Of a stretch of DNA of 64,000 bases, positions 59,156 to 64,000 are shown piece by piece (position 1 is the first letter of the stretch; the number at the start of each line of letters is the position of its first letter). The notes beneath the pieces are model-generated. The model made no database searches. It was not told where the DNA came from and saw nothing but the letters and a program-made list of their open reading frames with translations. The stretch comes from Bog-756 sp963741055 (GTDB taxonomy: Bacteria > Actinomycetota > Acidimicrobiia > Acidimicrobiales > RAAP-2). The stretch spans positions 183,143 to 247,142 of the forward strand of contig CAVUGU010000007.1 in NCBI GenBank assembly GCA_963741055.1, given 5' to 3'. Position numbers and translations under genes: made by a program.

Positions 59156-60347
59156 CGACGTTTGGATCCTCGGGATCCACATGACCAAGTTCGGGAAGCA
59201 CCCGGACAAGGACATTGTCGACCTGGCCTCCGAGGCGGTGCTCGGCGCGCTGACCGACGGCGGCGTGACCATGAAGGACGTCGGGATGATCGGCGCCGGC
59301 AACCTGATGGCGGCCAACGCAGGTATCGGCCAGCAGCTGCAGAAGCAGCTCGGCCAAACCGGCATACCTGTCTACAACGTGGCGAACGCCTGTGCGACCG
59401 GTGCGACCGCGCTCAGGGTCGCGTGCATGGCGGTCAAGGCGGGAGAGACCGACGTCGGTCTGGCCTTCGGGGTGGAGAAGCTCTCGGGCGCGGGACTGTT
59501 GTCCGGAGGGAGCCGCAAAGGCGACTCCGACACTTGGGAACCCTCCGGCCGCTACGGCGCGGTGGCCCCGGTCGACGGCCGCATCGGCACCGAGACCATG
59601 CCGGGCGTGTTCGCACAGATCGGCATGGAGTACGGCCACCGCTACGGGGGGACCAGCTTCGAGCTGTTCGCCAAGATCGCCGAGAAGAACCACGCACACT
59701 CGACGCTCAACCCGCTCGCGGCGTACCAGAAGAAGATGACCCTCGAGGAGATCATGGGCGACGTGATGATCGCCTACCCGAACACCCGGCCGATGTGCTC
59801 GGCCAACTGCGACGGTGCGGCGGCCGCGGTGGTGGTGAGCGGGGCGAAGCTGAAGACCCTCTCGACCGAGCAGCAGCGGCGCGCGGTGAAGATCTCGGCC
59901 TCGGTGCTCACGACCGACCCGTGGGAGGAGGCGTGCCAGATCCTCCCCGACGTGAACACCCTGACCCGCAACGCCGCGACGCAGGCCTACGAGCAGGCCG
60001 GGGTCGCCCCGTCCGACCTCGACCTGGTCGAACTGCACGACTGCTTCGCGACCGCCGAGCTCGTCCACTACGACAACCTCATGCTCTGCGAGCAGGGGGG
60101 CGCGGTCGACTTCTTCGAGTCCGGGGCCACCTGGCGCGATGGGTCGACCCCGGTGAACGTCTCGGGTGGGCTCGAGTCGAAGGGCCATCCGATCGCCGCG
60201 ACCGGTGTCGCCAACGTCTGGGAGGTGGCGACCCATCTCCGCGGCGAAGCGGGCGATCGTCAGATCGAGGGCGCCCGGGTCGGGCTCACTCATGTGATCG
60301 GTCTCGGCTCGGCCTGCGGCGTGCACATCCTCGAGAAGGCGGCCTGA
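59145..60347 (+). CDS. thiolase family protein (lipid-transfer/SCP-x-like)
   Basis: A 400-residue thiolase-fold enzyme. The nucleophile Cys83 lies in NVANACATGATALRVA. The His block is ELHDCFATAEL, and the second GxP-His region is GGLESKGHPIAATG. It belongs with acetyl-CoA acetyltransferase/SCP-x-like proteins that pair with DUF35 proteins. It should cleave or form a C-C bond on acyl-CoA. ATG at 59145 follows GGGAGG. Confidence 0.9.
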   Translation: MAADDVWILGIHMTKFGKHPDKDIVDLASEAVLGALTDGGVTMKDVGMIGAGNLMAANAGIGQQLQKQLGQTGIPVYNVANACATGATALRVACMAVKAGETDVGLAFGVEKLSGAGLLSGGSRKGDSDTWEPSGRYGAVAPVDGRIGTETMPGVFAQIGMEYGHRYGGTSFELFAKIAEKNHAHSTLNPLAAYQKKMTLEEIMGDVMIAYPNTRPMCSANCDGAAAAVVVSGAKLKTLSTEQQRRAVKISASVLTTDPWEEACQILPDVNTLTRNAATQAYEQAGVAPSDLDLVELHDCFATAELVHYDNLMLCEQGGAVDFFESGATWRDGSTPVNVSGGLESKGHPIAATGVANVWEVATHLRGEAGDRQIEGARVGLTHVIGLGSACGVHILEKAA

Positions 60348-60356
60348 CCGCCCGAA

Positions 60357-60704
60357 TCATCCCGACGTCTGCCCGTGCCGGCCGTCGGCCGGTGCGGTGA
60401 CTTCGTCGATCCATGCGAGGTAGCCGGCCGCGCCGCCGACCAAGTCGAGCGTCACCACCTCGGGTGTCTCGTAGGGGTGGTGCTCGATGACCGCGGCGAC
60501 CACCGCCGGGGCGAGATCTGCCCGGGTCTTCATCAGGACCAACCACTCGTCGGCTTCTTCGTGCTCGCCTTCCCACCAATAGCGGCTGTGGATCGGGCCG
60601 GTCCGTTGCCCGCAGGCGATCAGTCGGTCGGCGAGGAGGGCCTCGACGATCGCGTCGGCGCGCTCGGCGTCGTCGATCGCGAACTGGACCTGGACGTGTG
60701 CCAC
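60357..60704 (-). CDS. cutA: divalent cation tolerance protein CutA
   Basis: A 115-residue trimeric CutA1-type protein. The central block ACGQRTGPIHSRYWWEGEHE, then EWLVLMKTRADLAPAV and HPYETPEVVTLDL, are diagnostic. The cellular role is poorly defined in general (copper tolerance, signalling). The start is GTG. It lies just upstream of, and may be cotranscribed with, no other gene: the PhyH gene ends 5 bp before it on the same strand. Confidence 0.9.
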   Translation of the reverse strand: MAHVQVQFAIDDAERADAIVEALLADRLIACGQRTGPIHSRYWWEGEHEEADEWLVLMKTRADLAPAVVAAVIEHHPYETPEVVTLDLVGGAAGYLAWIDEVTAPADGRHGQTSG

Positions 60705-60709
60705 GCGGC

Positions 60710-61909
60710 TCAGGTCAGTTGGTCGACGTGCCGGACCCGGCCCTCGTCGCGGGTGAACAGGACGTCGTTGTACCCCTGGCCGGGCCCCACCATCTGGAAG
60801 GTACGAGGCGGCACGAACGAGAGGTAGAGCGCCCGCCGGCCGGCCCCACTTCGGCGGGTCGGCGGTGGCGCGGCGTGCAAGGTGTGCCCGAAGTGGACGG
60901 TCACGTCACCGGGCTCGGTCGAGAGACAGGCGACCGGTAGTCGGGTCGCCTCCTTCTCACGTGGGAGGCGAGAGGTCCCCCGGTGGGAGCCCGCGATCAT
61001 CTCCAGCTGTCCGGTCGCAGGGGTGGCCGCGTCGAGCTGGATCCCGACGTTGAGCATCGGGCACTTGACCGGGTGGCCCCCCATCCCGCAGTCGCGGTGC
61101 CACGGCAGGTCGGCGAGTCCTTCGCCGGCGCCCGGCACCTTGATCACCACCCCGTTCCCGTCGAGACGGTCACGTGCGTCCCGAAGATCGGCGCGACCGA
61201 GCCCGGCGATCCGGAGGAAACGGTCGTCGTCCCCGAGTCCGGCAACCAGCGGCGACTGGTCGTTCAAGTAGTTGACCCGGCAGCAGACCTCCTCGCCGTC
61301 GACGACGGTCCACCACGAGCGACGGTCGTCGGGTCGTGCCCTTGCGACCGCCCGGTCCACCTCGACGCGCAACGCCTCGACCTCGGCCGCGTCCAGCACG
61401 TTGCGGAGGTGCACGAAGCCGGTCCGGTCGAGGAAGTCCGCGATCTCGGACTCCTCGTCGGAGAGCCCGAACGTGGCGGTCAGGTCGACCGGCTGCCCCG
61501 AGCCGTCGAGCACCGGTGGCGGATCGTCGACGTCGTAGACCACCTGTCCGTCGAGGGCGACCCGCAGCGGCGGCTCCCATCTGACCAGTTGGCCGAATTT
61601 GCCGGTGAGCGAGAGGCGGTCCGCATAGAAGCAGGCGAAGGCCGAGCGCAGCTCCCAAACGAAATCGTGCCACTCCTCCTCGGGGAGGGTGGCCACCGTC
61701 TCGGCGCGGTCGCAGCCCGGCTCGACCGAGAAGGTACGACCCGAGGGTACGTAGGTGTAGGCGCGCCCGTCCTCCAGGCGGAAGGCGATGGGACGGAGGG
61801 CCGCGGCGTCCGCAGCCGTGAAGAGCGGTCCGCACGTCTCGAGCAGTGCCGGAAGGCGCTCGCGATGGAAATGGTCGAAGTCGACCGGTCCGAATCGCTC
61901 GCCGTCCAC
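60710..61909 (-). CDS. phytanoyl-CoA dioxygenase-like oxygenase with N-terminal extension
   Basis: A 399-residue protein. The C-terminal 260 residues are a PhyH-type Fe(II)/2-oxoglutarate oxygenase: DFLDRTGFVHLRNVLD start, HRD (in DLPWHRDCGMGG) for iron, distal His in VHFGHTLHAAPPP, and Arg in RRALYLSFVPP for 2-oxoglutarate. The first 140 residues form a separate region I cannot assign. The start is GTG. Such enzymes hydroxylate lipids or natural products; the substrate is unknown. Confidence 0.84.
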   Translation of the reverse strand: MDGERFGPVDFDHFHRERLPALLETCGPLFTAADAAALRPIAFRLEDGRAYTYVPSGRTFSVEPGCDRAETVATLPEEEWHDFVWELRSAFACFYADRLSLTGKFGQLVRWEPPLRVALDGQVVYDVDDPPPVLDGSGQPVDLTATFGLSDEESEIADFLDRTGFVHLRNVLDAAEVEALRVEVDRAVARARPDDRRSWWTVVDGEEVCCRVNYLNDQSPLVAGLGDDDRFLRIAGLGRADLRDARDRLDGNGVVIKVPGAGEGLADLPWHRDCGMGGHPVKCPMLNVGIQLDAATPATGQLEMIAGSHRGTSRLPREKEATRLPVACLSTEPGDVTVHFGHTLHAAPPPTRRSGAGRRALYLSFVPPRTFQMVGPGQGYNDVLFTRDEGRVRHVDQLT

Positions 61910-62029
61910 CTCTTCACGCTACCTCCGGCCGGAGCGTTTCCGCCGTGTCGAGGGGTGATCGCCGGACCGTGGGCTGATAGACCCGATGCGACGGGACGTC
62001 CCTCGACGCCATCGCAGATCGGAGTCGCC

Positions 62030-62321
62030 ATGCTCAGAGGTTTCAGGAACTTCCTCATGCAAGGAGAGCTCGTCGTGATCGCGGTCGGGCTCGTCATCGC
62101 CCTCGCGTTCAGCACTCTCATCAAGTCCTTCACCGACAGCATCATCACGCCCCTGGTCAACGCGGCGGCAGGGAAGGGCGCCGCCAATTCCGGGCTCGGC
62201 TGGACCCTCAATGGCCAGCGCATCGACCTCGGCTCGTTCATCTCGTCTCTCGGACGACCTGCCGGAGGGAGCGACGAGGTGTAAGTACTGCACGAGCAAG
62301 CTGGTACCCGACGCAGCGTGA
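62030..62321 (+). pseudogene. mscL: large-conductance mechanosensitive channel, internal part missing
   Basis: The N-terminus and first membrane helix are typical: MLRGFRNFLMQGELVVIAVG, then TPLVNAAAG and the loop to DLGSFIS. The second helix should follow, but the sequence jumps near 62250 to LSDDLPEGATRCKYCTSKL, the end of the C-terminal zinc-ribbon-like tail, in another frame, with a stop at 62319-62321. About 50 or more residues, including helix 2, are missing. Read straight, a useless 84-residue product ends at 62284. An assembly collapse or a true deletion is possible. Confidence 0.8.
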
Positions 62322-62370
62322 CCGGGCGTGACGAGCCAGACCTTTCTCCTTGGTCTTAGGGTGCACGTCC

Positions 62371-63289
62371 ATGGGGAGCTTCCGCGCCGGGGTGGACCGG
62401 TGGTTTCGTGAGGTCATCGACGGCGAGCACTCGATCGAGCCGGCAGTGCTCGTCGGCGTGCTCGTCGCGCGTCGCGTCGTGGGTGGTGGGGACGAGGCGG
62501 GGGGACGTCACCGTCGACATCGGTCTCGCCAGTGTGGCCACCTTCCTCTACGGCGTGCTCCTGGCGTTCACCATCGTCCGTACCCGCGAACGTCTGGCAC
62601 TCGTGCAGGACCTGATCTCGAAGAGCAACTCGTGTCTCCTCTCGCTCCATCAGATGGTGGAGATCTTCTCTCCCGAGGCGCGCACAAGGATCCGCGGTCT
62701 GATCGACCGCCACCTGACCGACCAGATCGACTACCGGTTGGTGGACAACCACATCACCATGCCCTCGTTCGTCGCTCTGACCGAGGGAGTCTTCGCATTG
62801 AACCCGACGACCCGCCAGCAGGAGCTGCTCTACCGAGAAGTGTCACGGGTCGCGATCGAGATGACCGAATACCGATCGCTCACCGAGTCGTCGGTCGGCC
62901 AATCGCTCTCCACCCTCGAGTGGGTCTCCTTGCTGCTCTTACTCGTCGTCCTGCTGGGACTGATCGCGGTCCTGCCGGGGGGATCGATCTTCGGTGCCGT
63001 GATCGCCGGCGTGCTGGCCGGCACCCTGGTCTTGCTGATGGCGTTGCTTCGCAAGCTCGACCTGCTCCGCTGGCACGAGCGGGTCTCGATCTGGGAGCCA
63101 ACGACACGGATCTTCCGGAGCATGGGCCTCGACCCGTACGTTCCGCGGATGGTGATCGACGGAGGGCGGTACCTGCCGACGGGTCGTGTCCGGGTCGTCG
63201 ACTATCCCGATCCCTACCCGAATCGCTCTACCAAGATCGTCACCGTCGAGGAGATCGGGGAGAACGGCGAGCGCGTCCGAAGCGGGTGA
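62371..63289 (+). CDS. membrane protein, DUF4239-like topology (frameshifted)
   Basis: Not assigned with certainty. The N-terminus MGSFRAGVDRWFREVIDGEH lies in one frame. After a break around 62470-62510 the protein continues DIGLASVATFLYGVLLAF, a long helical region, and two hydrophobic helices (VSLLLLLVVLLGLIAVLPG, GAVIAGVLAGTLVLLMALL). A soluble tail with PDPYPNRSTKIVTVEEIGE follows. This arrangement resembles bestrophin-like DUF4239 proteins. It follows mscL but has its own likely start, after GTCTTAGGG. Confidence 0.6.
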
Positions 63290-63295
63290 GCGCCA

Positions 63296-63313
63296 GCCGC
63301 CATCGATGGCGGC
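63296..63313. terminator. bidirectional terminator-like hairpin
   Basis: GCCGCCATC/GATGGCGGC is a perfect 18-bp palindrome. It lies exactly in the 26-bp space between two converging genes. There is no T-run, so termination is presumed from position and symmetry. Confidence 0.5.
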
Positions 63314-63315
63314 AG

Positions 63316-63966
63316 TCAGCCGTTCTGGCGCACCTCGGCCATCATCTGGTCGAAGGACGCCTCGCCCATCGATTGCCACATCTCCACCGCCGGCGGCGGC
63401 ATGTGGGCGAGCATGATGGCCCGCTGCTCGTCGGTGAAGTTCTCGCGGATCAACCCGAGGATCAGCCAGATCTTGTCCCCGGTGAAGTTCGCGAACCCGT
63501 GCGCCGGCAGCATCCCCCATTCCTCGACGGTCACATGGTCGCCGGCGAGGGGGACGATCTGGGCTTCCTCCATGTCGAGATGCGCACAGAGGACTCCGTC
63601 GAGTGCCGCGAGCGAACGTTCGAGGCTCGCCGACTCGGCGTCACCGTTCTCTTGCCATGCAGCGAGCGCGCCCTTCGAGTCCTCGAGAGCAGCGAGGGCC
63701 TTGTGGTGGTCGCTCGTCGCCTGATCGACCAGATCGCGCTGCTCCGGTACCCGTTCGGCCAGGAGCGGGAAGAGGAGGTCCTCTTCACCGTCGTGATGCA
63801 CCTCCAGGAAGCACATCACATTCGCGTAGTAGTCGGCGATCAGAGCGCGGCGCGCATCGTCTCCCTTTGCCGAGCCGATGAGGTCCGAGGCCGAACCGAA
63901 CGAGGACCGGAAGACCTTGTGCACCGCGGCCATCTCGGAGGTGTCGGGTCGTAGGGGTTCTGACAT
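63316..63966 (-). CDS. hemerythrin domain-containing protein
   Basis: A 216-residue four-helix-bundle protein. Spaced histidines and acidic residues that fit a di-iron hemerythrin-like site are visible: VHKVFR, FLEVHHDGEEDLLFPLL, DHHKALAAL and HLDMEEAQIVPLAG, plus a C-terminal helix. Members sense or bind O2, NO or iron. ATG at 63966 follows GAAGGGA; an alternative start at 63996 is less likely. The sequence upstream is cut by the window end. Confidence 0.85.
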   Translation of the reverse strand: MSEPLRPDTSEMAAVHKVFRSSFGSASDLIGSAKGDDARRALIADYYANVMCFLEVHHDGEEDLLFPLLAERVPEQRDLVDQATSDHHKALAALEDSKGALAAWQENGDAESASLERSLAALDGVLCAHLDMEEAQIVPLAGDHVTVEEWGMLPAHGFANFTGDKIWLILGLIRENFTDEQRAIMLAHMPPPAVEMWQSMGEASFDQMMAEVRQNG

Positions 63967-64000
63967 GTGTTGTGTCCCTTCGTTCGGTCGGCGCACCCTA

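Overview
The window is 64 kb of high-GC DNA (roughly two thirds G+C or more) from an actinobacterium. The left end keeps a gene neighbourhood known from Mycobacterium tuberculosis close to the chromosomal origin: pcnA, ino1 overlapped by a padR gene, a DUF5318 gene, then rpsF-ssb-rpsR-rplI-dnaB. The rest suggests an environmental, possibly Acidimicrobiia-like, aerobic heterotroph. It has several amidohydrolase_2 proteins, a DUF35/thiolase pair, a phytanoyl-CoA-dioxygenase-type oxygenase, an F420-type luciferase-like oxidoreductase, a mycofactocin-type SDR, frequent GTG starts and 4-bp ATGA/GTGA overlaps. The lineage is an inference. No rRNA, tRNA, CRISPR array or insertion sequence was found.

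Layout. 1-11142: information-processing core, with a secreted GH31 glycosidase and panB inserted. 11193-19743: Nudix and methyltransferase genes, then two divergent metabolic operons (carotenoid oxygenase, CoA-transferase, EEP and two hydrolases leftward; LLM oxidoreductase and hydrolase rightward), closed by a strong terminator. 19808-27444: lon, then pstSCAB behind a recognisable PHO box, then an OmpR/PhoB response regulator. 27543-28503: two overlapping crcB fluoride-channel genes under a fluoride riboswitch. 28645-38258: a second response regulator, pgi, fatty-acid desaturase and PaaX-like regulator sharing a 26-bp divergent promoter, mycofactocin-type SDR, sulfatase and small genes. 38417-52658: catabolic genes. 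These include a TetR regulator divergent from an acyl-CoA ligase, and an operon of about seven genes (four-subunit 2-oxoacid:ferredoxin oxidoreductase, 2-hydroxyacid dehydrogenase, TIM-barrel isomerase, Gfo/Idh/MocA oxidoreductase). An acetoacetate-decarboxylase-like/SDR/amidohydrolase operon follows. 53042-64000: TauE/SafE transporter, EF-G-like GTPase, amidohydrolase, SDR, DUF35-thiolase pair, cutA, PhyH-like oxygenase, a damaged mscL and a hemerythrin protein.

Regulation stands out. (i) A palindromic ACATCACGTGATGT element with 10-bp repeats occurs three times, only between genes (22423, 42476, 52852). (ii) A 34-bp sequence with 24 identical positions lies in the TetR/ligase divergent promoter and in the promoter of the oxidoreductase operon, so one TetR regulon is likely. 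(iii) The fluoride riboswitch and PHO box are clear. (iv) AT-rich direct repeats precede padR-ino1.

Data quality. About 24 single-base-type frame breaks are spread over the window, including in genes that should be essential (ssb, rpsR, pcnA). They look like sequencing or assembly indels in GC-rich runs rather than real pseudogenes. Two losses are larger: mscL lacks its second membrane segment, and a class II aldolase gene is cut short. Coordinates of broken genes cover the whole inferred gene.
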